This document shows, piece by piece, positions 8,489 to 17,687 of a DNA stretch of 64,000 bases; position 1 is the stretch's first letter; every line of letters starts with the position of its first letter. The DNA is taken from contig OZ245730.1 of the NCBI GenBank assembly GCA_965227145.1, positions 3,720,001 to 3,784,000 on the forward strand, written 5' to 3'. A program made the position numbers and the translations under genes. The stretch comes from JACKAQ01 sp965227145 (lineage in GTDB: Bacteria > Calditrichota > Calditrichia > RBG-13-44-9 > J075). Below the pieces are notes generated by a model, which saw only the letters and a program-made list of their open reading frames with translations, searched no databases and was not told where the DNA came from.

Positions 8489-9718
8489 TTATTCATGTTG
8501 ATCCCGGGATATAATTTTCCGGTTCGCCACACGCTCGTAAATTGCCAGCGTTTTGGCTTCCAGCGAATCCCAATCGTATTCGCGCTCGATGACTGCGCGG
8601 GCACGATTCCCGATTTCCAGTGCCTTTTCGGGATGCTGCAGCAGCCAGATCGCTTTTTGGGCAAACGCCAGCGGCGTATCGGCGACCAGAATTTCCGCAT
8701 CCTGCATTGCGGCGATACCCTCCGCCCCGATTGACGTGGTGAGCACCGCCCGCCCCTGCGCCATCGCGTTGAGCACCTTCAATTTTGTGCCGCTGCCCGC
8801 GCGCAACGGCGCGATGAAAAACAGCGCGTTGTCCACATGCGGACGCACATCGTCCACATAACCAACGGCTGTGATGCGCGAATCTTTCGCAGCAACTTGA
8901 CGAAGCAGTTCGGACGGCTCTTTGCCAATAAATGCGGCGGTGGCGTCGGCTATTTCCTTCGCGATCAGCGGCCAAATATCAGCCAGAAAAAAATCCACTG
9001 CATCGCGATTGTAAAGTCCGTCCATTCCGCCCGCCCAAACCATTCGTTTCAGATCCGGCACATGTTTATTCGGTTTAAAAAATGCGGCATCCACGCCGTT
9101 GGGAATCATTTCGTAATTGCCGCGCGGCGCATCTCGTTCGAGCATTTGTTGATCGACATCCGACACCGCGATGCAACAATCCACCCGCTCGCAGGTGGCG
9201 TTTTCGTAATTTCGCAGCCGATCGGTTTCGCGTTTCAGCATCAATTTTAACAGCGGATTTTTGGCGATTTCCGCCAATCGCTGAATGCGCATCCACTCCA
9301 CATTGTGGTTGATCAGCACCGACGGAATGTCGCCGGTGGTGGTCAAATAACCGCTCATGTGCAACAAATCGAAATGCACGAGATCGATCCCCTCACCGGA
9401 AATCAGCTCGCGAATGCGCGCCTCCACCCGCGGATCAATGTATTTGCGAATGGAAACCGGCATTTCCGAGAACTGGCTTTTCAAGGTCATCCACAAAAAC
9501 GCGGGGCTTTTTCCGCTGTATTTAATTTGATAAAAATCAACAGTTTTGCACATTTTTTTTACGGATTTGACGTCTGCCGGATTCATCGGTTCGTTGTAAA
9601 ATCCAATGAAATGAACATCGTGCACAGCCGACAGCGCCTTCAAATTTTGATAGGTTCGCAGATGATGCCCGTGATCGACCGGGAACGGATTTTCGGTCGA
9701 GAGAAACAAAATTTTCAT
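8489..9718 (-). CDS. Glycosyltransferase family 4, resembling the XrtA/PEP-CTERM-associated group
   Basis: 409 residues, GT-B fold. The N-terminus ILFLSTENPFPVDHGHHLRTYQNLKAL and the mid region 'VLINHNVEWMRIQRLA' and 'MIPNGVDAAFFKP' match the glycosyltransferases found in exosortase-A EPS loci. The C-terminal donor site reads APLRAGSGTKLKVLNAMAQG; the position that usually carries the second Glu of the E-x7-E motif is Asn317, which is unusual. The enzyme should add one sugar to the lipid-linked EPS repeat in the cytoplasm. Its ATG shares one base with the stop of the deacetylase gene (9718-9720), so the two are translationally coupled. Donor and acceptor are unknown. Confidence 0.85.
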   Translation of the reverse strand: MKILFLSTENPFPVDHGHHLRTYQNLKALSAVHDVHFIGFYNEPMNPADVKSVKKMCKTVDFYQIKYSGKSPAFLWMTLKSQFSEMPVSIRKYIDPRVEARIRELISGEGIDLVHFDLLHMSGYLTTTGDIPSVLINHNVEWMRIQRLAEIAKNPLLKLMLKRETDRLRNYENATCERVDCCIAVSDVDQQMLERDAPRGNYEMIPNGVDAAFFKPNKHVPDLKRMVWAGGMDGLYNRDAVDFFLADIWPLIAKEIADATAAFIGKEPSELLRQVAAKDSRITAVGYVDDVRPHVDNALFFIAPLRAGSGTKLKVLNAMAQGRAVLTTSIGAEGIAAMQDAEILVADTPLAFAQKAIWLLQHPEKALEIGNRARAVIEREYDWDSLEAKTLAIYERVANRKIISRDQHE

Positions 9719-10557
9719 CAGGCTGACTCCGTTTCCTTAATTTCCGTTGAAGGCGTGCGATAGACAAATTCGTGCAGCCGGAGATAATTTTTCAGCCCGA
9801 TAACTGATTTCACCATGCGTTTGGTTTTTTGAACGCGTATTTCGTGTTTGAGATGTTGTTTGTCGCGTTCCAAAATCAGCCGCAAATCATCAAGCGAATG
9901 CTCGTGGCGAACCATCAATCGCGGCAATTCGTTCACATTCGATTGGTTTGATACAAAACCGGTGTTGGAAGTGGCGGAGGTTTTGTAATACTTTTTGGCA
10001 ATGTCGATCACTTTGCGATTGTAAAAACCCAGCGGAAAACTGAAATGGTTGATTTTGTGCCCCAAGTTCAATTCCAGCAAATGTTTGGAATACTCAAATT
10101 CGAAGCGGCATTCGTCATCAGAAAGCAGCTCCAACGCCACGTGCCGATGCCCGTGTGACTGGATATCCATTCCGGCTGCAGCCATTTTTTCGAGATCAGA
10201 CCAATTCATATATTCCGGCTCGCCAACCGCTTTGCTGATGATGTAATAGGTTGCGTTGATGCCGTAATTTTTGAGAACCGGCAATGCGAAATCGATATTA
10301 TTTTTCCAGCCATCATCAAAAGTGATTACCACAGATTTGTTCGCTAATTCATCCTGTTTAGCAGATTGTTTACCGCTGACCAGCTGCCAAAGCTCGTCCA
10401 AACCCATAATTTTATAATTATTTTCTGCCAAAAATCGCATTTGCGCATCAAACTGATCCACAGTGACCCGAAAGGGTGAATTGTAAATCCACGGCAATAT
10501 TGTATCAGAATGATCCGGCACCACGTGGTGATAAGCCAAAATCGGGATTTCAAACAT
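9718..10557 (-). CDS. Polysaccharide deacetylase (NodB-type, carbohydrate esterase 4)
   Basis: 279 residues from the ATG at 10555-10557. This start is preferred over an in-frame ATG 42 bases upstream because it has the ribosome-binding sequence AAAGGACG and gives the familiar IPILAYHHVVP N-terminus. NodB motif 1 (VVITFDDGW, first catalytic Asp) and motif 2 (SHGHRHV, metal-binding His pair) are present. It removes N-acetyl groups from a sugar polymer or lipid-linked precursor. No signal peptide is seen, which suggests cytoplasmic or membrane-associated action during synthesis. It overlaps the upstream glycosyltransferase by 8 bases and the downstream one by 1, making a tight three-gene block. 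Confidence 0.87.
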   Translation of the reverse strand: MFEIPILAYHHVVPDHSDTILPWIYNSPFRVTVDQFDAQMRFLAENNYKIMGLDELWQLVSGKQSAKQDELANKSVVITFDDGWKNNIDFALPVLKNYGINATYYIISKAVGEPEYMNWSDLEKMAAAGMDIQSHGHRHVALELLSDDECRFEFEYSKHLLELNLGHKINHFSFPLGFYNRKVIDIAKKYYKTSATSNTGFVSNQSNVNELPRLMVRHEHSLDDLRLILERDKQHLKHEIRVQKTKRMVKSVIGLKNYLRLHEFVYRTPSTEIKETESA

Positions 10558-11707
10558 GCGTCGTCCTTTCGCCGGTGAGCGCGTCAAACCGTTCAACATA
10601 TTTCGATGTCATATGAGCGAGCGAATAGTTTTGTTCAACAAAATTGCGGGCGTTTTCGCCCATTAGTGTTGCGATTTGCGGATTTTCCGCCAATTCGCGA
10701 ATCGCGGCGGTCAATGCCAAAACATCGCCGGGTTCGATCAGCAATCCGGTTTTGCGATGTGCGATAATTTTGGGCACATCACCAACCGATGTGGCGATAA
10801 CGGGTTTTCCGGCAGCCATCGCTTCCAAAACCACCATCGGCAATCCCTCCGAAACAGACGATAGCACATACGCGTCCATCGCGGCAACGAGTTGCGGAAT
10901 ATCGCTGCGGACACCCAAAAATTGCAATCGTTCAGTAATATTTTCCTTCCGCACCCGGGACATCAATTCTTCCTTTAATTCGCCATCGCCGATGATCACA
11001 AATTTGATGTCGGGCAGTTCCCGCGACAGCGCCGCCGCACTTTCGATAAAATGTTGAAAGCCTTTTTCCGGTACCAGTCGCCCGATCGTGCCGATGAGCA
11101 ATTCGTTTTCCCCAACACCCAATTGATTGCGATACTGCAATCGCTGTTCCGGCGTAACCTGTTGAAATCGTTGAACATCGATGCCGTTGGAAATCAGCGT
11201 ACAACGCTTTTGCGGCAACATTTTTTGGAGAATTTCCTGCACATTTTCGGAAACGGCGACCAATTCATCCACCAATCGAAGCCATGTTTTATCCAAAAGT
11301 GTGTAGATTTTCGCGCGAAAACTGTACTCGGTTTCGGTCCACGGATGGATGGTGGCGAGGCTCGGCAACTTGCCCACGCCCGCAGCAGCGAGCCCGTAAA
11401 AATTGGCTTTGTAGCCATGCGGATTGATCAGACAAATGTTGTTTTCAGCAATAAATTCGCGAATGGTGCGAATGGTGCCAACGTCAAAAGCGCCACCGCA
11501 TTCGAACACAACCGCCGGGACACCTTCGCTTTCTGCCGCTTTCGCCAGCTCGGTGGAATTCGGGTCCTGATTTTGGATAACGCCGACAAACGGGTGATAA
11601 TCTGTGTCCATCAGCCCTTTTGCCAGTTCCAGCACCACGCGCTCCGCACCGAAAACGCCGACACCACTGCGCAGCAACAGCACATTTTTTTTCGAAGAAT
11701 TACCCAA
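10550..11707 (-). CDS. Glycosyltransferase family 4
   Basis: 385 residues with a GT-B fold. The glycine-rich acceptor loop is near the N-terminus (LLLRSGVGVFGAERVVLELA). The GT4 donor signature follows: ISNGIDVQRF, LIGTIGRLVPEKGFQHFIE, and the E-x7-E motif within SEGLPMVVLEAMAAGKPVIA. It transfers a sugar from a nucleotide donor to the growing EPS unit at the inner membrane. The gene starts downstream of a 155-base gap holding a long inverted repeat and overlaps the deacetylase gene. The specific sugar is not predictable. Confidence 0.88.
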   Translation of the reverse strand: MGNSSKKNVLLLRSGVGVFGAERVVLELAKGLMDTDYHPFVGVIQNQDPNSTELAKAAESEGVPAVVFECGGAFDVGTIRTIREFIAENNICLINPHGYKANFYGLAAAGVGKLPSLATIHPWTETEYSFRAKIYTLLDKTWLRLVDELVAVSENVQEILQKMLPQKRCTLISNGIDVQRFQQVTPEQRLQYRNQLGVGENELLIGTIGRLVPEKGFQHFIESAAALSRELPDIKFVIIGDGELKEELMSRVRKENITERLQFLGVRSDIPQLVAAMDAYVLSSVSEGLPMVVLEAMAAGKPVIATSVGDVPKIIAHRKTGLLIEPGDVLALTAAIRELAENPQIATLMGENARNFVEQNYSLAHMTSKYVERFDALTGERTTHV

Positions 11708-11756
11708 CGACCTTTTCCTTTTTGCACCACGAATTCGCTAAAAAATCATACCTTTA

Positions 11757-11838
11757 TTTTGACAGGATTACAGGATTTACAAAAATTAAAAATCATGGCA
11801 TTAAAAAAAATACAGTAAATTCTGTAATTCTGTCAAAA
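11757..11838. repeat. Long imperfect inverted repeat in an intergenic gap
   Basis: Arms of 24 bases (11757-11780 and 11815-11838) are complementary at 22 of 24 positions around a 34-base AT-rich spacer. The arm reads TTTTGACAGGATTACAGGAT..., a 'GATTACAGGAT' type seen as a dispersed repeat in various bacterial genomes. It sits between the VanZ-LamG gene and the next glycosyltransferase on the minus strand. The transcript would form a strong hairpin and may reduce readthrough. No transposase is nearby. Confidence 0.65.
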
Positions 11839-11862
11839 AACTCGTGAAAATTTGCGGCGAAA

Positions 11863-13137
11863 TCATTTTTTTGCGATTAACCAACCCGTCACTGTTAGCC
11901 CGGTTGCGATGGCGTATTCGCGCCAATCGAATGAAAATTGGCTGAAACCACAGAGAATCAGCCAGAAAATTGCGGCTGGAATTAACGTTACACTAACTTT
12001 AGCGAATAATTTTTTCTGACAATTTAAGCTATTAAAAAACAACGCCATAGCGATGCCACTCGGCAGAAAAATGATCGCCCAAAACAGCCACTGTAATTGC
12101 CCCGCATTTTGCGAATGCACGTAACGGAAATTCGCGAAAGCGACCGCTGCCGGAGCAAAAACCAACACTGCTCGTTGTTCATTATCAACGAACAACCGGA
12201 GCCTGTTGCCTTCGAATGTCACCGCGATTTGCACCGGTTTTCCCGGTTGCAGCACGTTTTCCGCGATGAGCACCGGATTGCTGCCGCCCGGTTGGCTGGC
12301 GCCGGTGTTCAAATTCACCATCAGTCCGGAAAAATGCTGCCCGATAATCAGGTTACCGCGATAGTAATTTTCCGACAGCGAAACGATGTGCACCGGACCG
12401 TTTTGCAGCGTATCCGCCGGGACGATGCGCATTTTCAGCGAAAATTGGTTGCGCTGTCGCACTGCTTCGATCCATTTTTTTGGCGCATTTGGGGAAAATT
12501 CGCTGCGAACATCCGCACTGATTTCCGCGCCGGGAATTGCCGTGGCAAACAACTGCACATCCGACAATTCGCCGTTCCACTGCCAATTGCCCTGCGCATC
12601 GCTGCCGATGCTCAACAGCATATCGCTGCGCCAAATTTGCAGATGGGTCTGCAAAACGAGCCAGAGGCTCGAAATGGTCATCGCCAATAGCCAGATCGCG
12701 CCAAAAAGAAGCGGCAGCAACGGACGTTTCATCGCTTTCGGCAAACGAAATTCCGGCAGCATTTTTTGCTGAACCAGCAATGCGCCGAGCCAATTGCCGG
12801 TGCCGTTTGCCAACACATCCAGCACAGAGGGAAAGCGATCCGGCAGAAACATCTGCCCGAATTCGATGAATATCGAAACGCCGATTCCCGATAAAATGAC
12901 AATGAACATTCCTTTTTCCCGGAGCAAGTGCGTCCGAAACGCAATCACACCCAAAGGCATAAAAAACAATATGTTCAATAGAAAATCCGACACCAAATTT
13001 TCCGGTGTCAGTGACGATTGAAATATAAAATCCTGTAACAATCGCGAAAAAAATGCACCTGCGCCGAGCCACCCGAAATCGAACGGAAACCAGGTGAGCA
13101 GCAACATCACGAATAGCAATTTGAGCAGACGCTGCAT
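11863..13137 (-). CDS. VanZ-family membrane protein fused to a LamG-like domain (copy 1)
   Basis: 424 residues from the ATG at 13135-13137, 4 bases past the asparagine synthetase stop. A longer in-frame start would overlap that gene. Residues 1-125 are a VanZ domain: TWFPFDF, then DFLLNILFFMPLGV, then SIFIEFGQMFLPDRFPSVLDVLANGTGN split over helices 2-4. A further helix follows at about 135-160. Residues about 165-345 are a concanavalin/LamG-like beta-sandwich (WQWNGELSDVQLFATAI, VQIAVTFEGNRLRLFVDNEQ), presumably periplasmic. Three more helices end the protein. VanZ domains occur in EPS loci and in teicoplanin resistance, but their reaction is unknown. A LamG domain suggests glycan binding. 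A paralogue of the same build is at 16138-17628. Confidence 0.8.
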   Translation of the reverse strand: MQRLLKLLFVMLLLTWFPFDFGWLGAGAFFSRLLQDFIFQSSLTPENLVSDFLLNILFFMPLGVIAFRTHLLREKGMFIVILSGIGVSIFIEFGQMFLPDRFPSVLDVLANGTGNWLGALLVQQKMLPEFRLPKAMKRPLLPLLFGAIWLLAMTISSLWLVLQTHLQIWRSDMLLSIGSDAQGNWQWNGELSDVQLFATAIPGAEISADVRSEFSPNAPKKWIEAVRQRNQFSLKMRIVPADTLQNGPVHIVSLSENYYRGNLIIGQHFSGLMVNLNTGASQPGGSNPVLIAENVLQPGKPVQIAVTFEGNRLRLFVDNEQRAVLVFAPAAVAFANFRYVHSQNAGQLQWLFWAIIFLPSGIAMALFFNSLNCQKKLFAKVSVTLIPAAIFWLILCGFSQFSFDWREYAIATGLTVTGWLIAKK

Positions 13138-13141
13138 CGTA

Positions 13142-15037
13142 TCACGCGAGGCTGTGGCTAAAATTGGCTTCGTGCCACAGCACAAAAACGATCATCGACC
13201 AGATGGTGCGATAGTGATTTTCTTTCACCGAAAAATGCTCGTTAAGCATTGCCTGCACCGCCGGATATTGCAGCACGCCGGTGCGCTCCACCCGTTCTTT
13301 CGACAAGATTTCCAGCACAAAACCCTTTAATTCGCGCCGGAACCAAAGTGCCAGCGGAATCGAAAAACCCTGTTTTTTCTTATACAGCACATCATTGGGC
13401 AACGTGCCTTCGAATGCTTTTTTGAGAAAGGTTTTGGTATTCAACCCTTTCAATTTGTATGCGACAGGCACGCTGGACATAAATTTGAGCAATTCGTGAT
13501 CGAGAAACGGCACGCGAACTTCCAGCGAAACGGCCATACTCATGCGATCGGTGAGCGCCAGCAGGTTTTCCGGCAAATCGATATTGAGATCGGTGAATGC
13601 AGCGCGATTGACCAAATGTGCATCGTCATATTTATCGAAATATTGACGAAATGCATTGCTGGTAAAGCCGTTCACGTTCGCCATAAAATCCGGCGAATAG
13701 AGCCGTTGTTTTTCCACTACATCGAGATATGTCATGTAACCCATGTAATTGCTATACATATCGCCGATCCCGGATTTCACGAATCGTTTCATCCGTTCGG
13801 CAATGCGACCACCGTTGCCGGAATCTGGCAATACATTAACCGCAGCGGGCAATACTTTTTCGCGGAGGATTTTGGGCAATTGGCGATAATATTGCGCCAT
13901 CAAAATGCCCATATGGCGGGGATAACCAACGGCAATTTCGTCGCCGCCGAGTCCACTGAGCGCAACGGTCACATGCTCGCGCGCAACTTTGCAGACGTAA
14001 TAATTGGGAATCGATGACGAATTGCTGAATGGCTCATCGTAAAATTCCGCCATCCATTGGGCGATTTCGCGAACGTTGGGTTTTACCACAAATTCCTGAT
14101 GATCGGCGCCGAACATCTGCGCCACTTTGCGGGCGTCTTTGGTTTCATCGAATGCGCCGACTTCGCCCTCAAATCCAATGCTAAAGGTTTTCACCGGACG
14201 ATCGGACAGCTCGCTCATCGTTGCGACAACCGCGCTGGAATCGATGCCGCCGCTGAGAAATGCGCCGAGTGGCACTTCTGCTATCATACGCAATTTCACA
14301 GCTTCGGTGAACTGGCGACGGAATTCCGAGAGGCTTTCGGTGAAGGTCATTTGCTCGTCAATTTGGTAATTGAGCTCCCAATATTTTTGGGTAAAAACGC
14401 GCTCTTTTTCGACAATCAGCAAATGTCCCGGCAACAATTTGTGGATATTCTTGAACACCGTTTTCGGTGCGGGAATGAAACAATTGGTGAAATAGGCATC
14501 CAGCGCGCTGTAATCGATCTCGCGCGAAACCACCGGATGTTGCAACAACACCTTCATTTCCGAACCGAAGAGCAGCCGCCGGTCGTCCTGATAATAAAAA
14601 ATGGGTTTGATGCCGGCACGGTCGCGGGCAATCACCACCCGCTGGCGGCGTTTATCCCAAATCGCGATGCCGAACATGCCGCGCAAATGCGTGACAAAAT
14701 CATCGCCGTATTCCTCATATAAATGGACAATCGATTCCGTATCCGAATGGGTATAAAATGTGTGACCGAGGGCTTCCAGTTTTTTGCGTAAATCGCCGTA
14801 ATTGTAAATTTCGCCGTTGAGCACTACCCAGATAGATTTGTCCTCATTGTGGATGGGCTGATGCCCGCCAGCCAAATCGATGATGCTGAGGCGACGCATG
14901 GCAAGTCCAATATTTTCAGCAACTTCCATTCCCCAATCATCGGGTCCGCGATGCATCATTGCGTCGTTCATTTTACGCAACACAGCGGGATCGACCGGCT
15001 GATTATCTTTGTTGTAAATGCCACAAATTCCGCACAT
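13142..15037 (-). CDS. asnB: Asparagine synthase (glutamine-hydrolysing)-type amidotransferase of the EPS locus
   Basis: 631 residues. Class II glutamine amidotransferase domain at the N-terminus: Cys2 nucleophile in MCGICGIYN, RRLSIIDL, and NGEIYNYGDLR. The synthetase domain carries the PP-loop LSGGIDSSAVVATM near residue 260 for ATP use. Housekeeping AsnB makes asparagine; close relatives in exosortase-type EPS loci are thought to amidate a sugar acid or similar carboxyl group on the polymer. Position inside the glycosyltransferase block favours that second role. The VanZ-LamG gene follows after 4 bases, and a GT2 gene lies 32 bases upstream. The start is unambiguous because Cys2 must be the processed N-terminus. 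Confidence 0.88.
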   Translation of the reverse strand: MCGICGIYNKDNQPVDPAVLRKMNDAMMHRGPDDWGMEVAENIGLAMRRLSIIDLAGGHQPIHNEDKSIWVVLNGEIYNYGDLRKKLEALGHTFYTHSDTESIVHLYEEYGDDFVTHLRGMFGIAIWDKRRQRVVIARDRAGIKPIFYYQDDRRLLFGSEMKVLLQHPVVSREIDYSALDAYFTNCFIPAPKTVFKNIHKLLPGHLLIVEKERVFTQKYWELNYQIDEQMTFTESLSEFRRQFTEAVKLRMIAEVPLGAFLSGGIDSSAVVATMSELSDRPVKTFSIGFEGEVGAFDETKDARKVAQMFGADHQEFVVKPNVREIAQWMAEFYDEPFSNSSSIPNYYVCKVAREHVTVALSGLGGDEIAVGYPRHMGILMAQYYRQLPKILREKVLPAAVNVLPDSGNGGRIAERMKRFVKSGIGDMYSNYMGYMTYLDVVEKQRLYSPDFMANVNGFTSNAFRQYFDKYDDAHLVNRAAFTDLNIDLPENLLALTDRMSMAVSLEVRVPFLDHELLKFMSSVPVAYKLKGLNTKTFLKKAFEGTLPNDVLYKKKQGFSIPLALWFRRELKGFVLEILSKERVERTGVLQYPAVQAMLNEHFSVKENHYRTIWSMIVFVLWHEANFSHSLA

Positions 15038-15069
15038 ATCAATTCCTCAAATCCGGTTTTCGAATCAGG

Positions 15070-16119
15070 TTATCGATTCGACGAAGGCTCCACCGGCAAC
15101 AAAACCGCCGGCTTTTCTGCTCTTTTTTTGAACCAGTTCGGCAAAAACTGAATGAATCCTTTAATGAATCCAAAGCCATAGCTGAAATGCAAAATGTAAA
15201 ATGAAACCAACAATTTCCACATCGGCAGTTCAGACTGGCCGGCTTTAATTCGAAACGCGGCCATCAAAGAACCGCCGAAATACAGCGCCATAATTACGCC
15301 GAGCAGCGCATGCGCCGGCCAAATTGCAAATCCGGCGATTGCCAACGTCAGCAATCCGGCGACAAACGTTGCCGGGATAAAATGACGCAATTGCATTTTT
15401 CCGGGATGTTTCTGGAATACCCGAATTTTCCAGAATCCGTAGCCAAAATACTGGCGCCACAATTTTTTGAAGCTGGATCTCGGGTAATACCATGACTTAA
15501 TTGTTGGCGTGAGCAAAATTTGACCGCCGTGACTGCGTATCCGGAAGTTCAATTCGTCATCCTGGCAGCGCACCAATTCTTCGTCGAACAGACCGATTTT
15601 GGCGAACAATTCGCGGGTGAAACCCGGAAACGCAACGGTATCCACAAAACATTCCTGATCCTGCGTGGTGCGGAACCGCGAATTGCCGACGCCAAACGAC
15701 GACGACATTGCCGCAGCAATTGCCTTTCCGGTTTCCGATGAGTTCACACTGATAATCGGACCGCCAACGCATTCCGCTTTTCCGGCGGACAGCGCATCAA
15801 CGTTCGCCCGCACAAAATTGGGGTCTGCTTTGGCGTGCCCGTCGATGCGAACGATATATTTTCCCCGCGCCGCGCGAATCCCGATATTCATCGCAATTGG
15901 CACAATTCGCCCGGGATTATCCAGCAATTTCACCTGCGGAAATTTTACAGAATACGATTCCACAATTTCGCGAGTGCTATCATCGGACATGCCGTCAACG
16001 ATCAAAATTTCGGTTTTTTCCAGAGGGTATGTCTGGTTCAGCAGCGATTCAACACATTCGCCGATGAACTTTTCCTCGTTGCGGATCGGGCAGATTACTG
16101 TAACTTCTATGTTGTTCAT
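15070..16119 (-). CDS. Membrane-linked glycosyltransferase family 2 (ExoA-like)
   Basis: 349 residues from ATG 16117-16119; an in-frame TTG six bases upstream is less likely. GT-A features: VTVICPIRNEEKFIGECVES, ILIVDGMSDDSTREIV, the DxD-like RIDGHAKADPNFV near residue 115, and CQDDELNFRIRSHGGQI near 195. Two or three hydrophobic helices (about residues 250-330) tether it to the membrane, as in ExoA-type enzymes that elongate lipid-linked repeat units. It sits between the asparagine-synthase-type gene and the second VanZ-LamG gene. The sugar transferred is not predictable. Confidence 0.88.
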   Translation of the reverse strand: MNNIEVTVICPIRNEEKFIGECVESLLNQTYPLEKTEILIVDGMSDDSTREIVESYSVKFPQVKLLDNPGRIVPIAMNIGIRAARGKYIVRIDGHAKADPNFVRANVDALSAGKAECVGGPIISVNSSETGKAIAAAMSSSFGVGNSRFRTTQDQECFVDTVAFPGFTRELFAKIGLFDEELVRCQDDELNFRIRSHGGQILLTPTIKSWYYPRSSFKKLWRQYFGYGFWKIRVFQKHPGKMQLRHFIPATFVAGLLTLAIAGFAIWPAHALLGVIMALYFGGSLMAAFRIKAGQSELPMWKLLVSFYILHFSYGFGFIKGFIQFLPNWFKKRAEKPAVLLPVEPSSNR

Positions 16120-16137
16120 TTTCAATAGCTTAGATTT

Positions 16138-17628
16138 TTATATTTGCCGATTTGCCGGGATAAAAAATCCGGTCCCGCCAACCAGAACCGCCAAAATTGC
16201 CACAATTACGTTGTGCCATTCGATTGATAATCCTGCAAACTGTTGCATCGCGACAAAAAAAGTGGCAACCGGCACCAACAATATTATCGGCAGCGGTAAA
16301 TGCGGCCGGTGAGCATTTTTTAGCAACCAACGCAATAACGGCACAAACAAAATTCCAACCGGCAAAAAAACCATCCAATAAAAGAGTCGTTCAAAAATAC
16401 TGAAACGCGAGGCCTGAATTTGAAAAAATTGGCGAAAAAATGCAGCTTCCGGCGCAAATTTCATTTCACTGGCACTCTGTTCGCCATTTTTGAACACCGA
16501 CAAATGGTTGCCATCAAACGTTACGGCGATTTCTAATGGCTGATTTTTTTCAAAAAAGTGCGATTGCCAGACAATCGGATTATCGCCATTGGTGCCGCTG
16601 TGCGGTGTTTGCAACCGGAAACAAAGGTAGCGGAAGTTCTGTCCCAGCATGAAGTTACACGAATAAACATCCGGCGCAAAAGAGAGAATTCGTGCCGGTC
16701 CGTGCTGATTGAGCGAAAAACTATCCAACCGCACAACGATTGTGAACGCATTGGATTTTCGCAGCGATGTTAGCAATTTTTGCTTTTCGGCATCGCCGGT
16801 GAGCCAGCCGCCGTTCAACCGCAAACCGGATTCGGTGAATTGCAAACTGTCCGGAAAACGAAGTCGCCAACCCGCCGATAGAACCGATTCCGCAGTCAAT
16901 TTCCGGAAATCCAATGCGATTATCGGTGACTTGTTCGCATCGCGGTTTCGGAAAAAATCTCGCACAGCCGCACCCGAAAATGCTGTATCAAAAACATGCA
17001 AATCGCGAATGTCGCCGCGCCACGGTCGATTTTCCGTAGCTTCGTTGCCGATTGAAAGCGTGTAATTTTCATCCCAATTTGTGAAATTCACCTGATTCAC
17101 CCAGTTCACCGAAACCGTTGTCCAACCTGCGAAATACATCAATCCAACTACCGTCCAAATTGCGATTCGTGCGGTTGAAAACCGGTTCGAAACAAAATCG
17201 CGAATGCCGTATCCGGTTAACCGATTTGTGACGGCGAGCGGAATTAATCCGCCAATTGCAGTGCCGGCGGTGTTGGTCAGCAAATCGAGAATCGACGGAA
17301 AACGGAACGGCAGAAAAAATTGCGCAATTTCCACAGATAGCGATATTGCAAAACCTAATCGTGCAGCATGTGTTACGCGATCTCTTTTTTTCGACCATTT
17401 ATCCGAAAATAAAATTGCATACAATGCACCGAACGGGATAAAAACCACAATATTTGCAATAATATCAAAAATCAGCGAAACCAGCCGGGGCGATATTCCG
17501 GTGACAAAATATCGCCAACCAAAATCCAATTTTACCGCCACTTCCGACAGCCGGAAATCGAACGGAAAAACAGTTATCACCAGCAAAAAAATGATGTAAA
17601 TGAAAAATAACCGGCGATTCCAGCGCAA
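16138..17628 (-). CDS. VanZ-family membrane protein fused to a LamG-like domain (copy 2)
   Basis: About 496 residues. The only in-frame ATG (17814) lies 127 bases inside the upstream gene. The TTG at 17626-17628, preceded by GCGGAAAA, gives a sensible N-terminus (LRWNRRLFFIYIIFLLVITVFPFDF) and is my choice, with moderate certainty. The VanZ signature reads FPFDF, IIANIVVFIPFGALY, VEIAQFFLPFRFPSILDLL, TNTAGTAIGG. A LamG-like sandwich follows (WRGDIRDLHVFDTAF, LEIAVTFDGNHLSVFKNGEQ), then three C-terminal helices. The domain order is the same as copy 1 but the sequences have diverged, so this is an old duplication. It probably acts at the membrane on the EPS or its lipid carrier; the activity is unknown. 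Confidence 0.75.
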   Translation of the reverse strand: MRWNRRLFFIYIIFLLVITVFPFDFRLSEVAVKLDFGWRYFVTGISPRLVSLIFDIIANIVVFIPFGALYAILFSDKWSKKRDRVTHAARLGFAISLSVEIAQFFLPFRFPSILDLLTNTAGTAIGGLIPLAVTNRLTGYGIRDFVSNRFSTARIAIWTVVGLMYFAGWTTVSVNWVNQVNFTNWDENYTLSIGNEATENRPWRGDIRDLHVFDTAFSGAAVRDFFRNRDANKSPIIALDFRKLTAESVLSAGWRLRFPDSLQFTESGLRLNGGWLTGDAEKQKLLTSLRKSNAFTIVVRLDSFSLNQHGPARILSFAPDVYSCNFMLGQNFRYLCFRLQTPHSGTNGDNPIVWQSHFFEKNQPLEIAVTFDGNHLSVFKNGEQSASEMKFAPEAAFFRQFFQIQASRFSIFERLFYWMVFLPVGILFVPLLRWLLKNAHRPHLPLPIILLVPVATFFVAMQQFAGLSIEWHNVIVAILAVLVGGTGFFIPANRQI

Positions 17629-17687
17629 ATTTTCCGCAGATGAAATGAGTTGATGGTGATGATCGATTGTCGCAGCCCCGTTCCCGT

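Noticed and set aside
11051..11818. 255-codon plus-strand open frame
   Set aside because: Antisense to the glycosyltransferase at 10550-11707, and its end runs through the inverted repeat.
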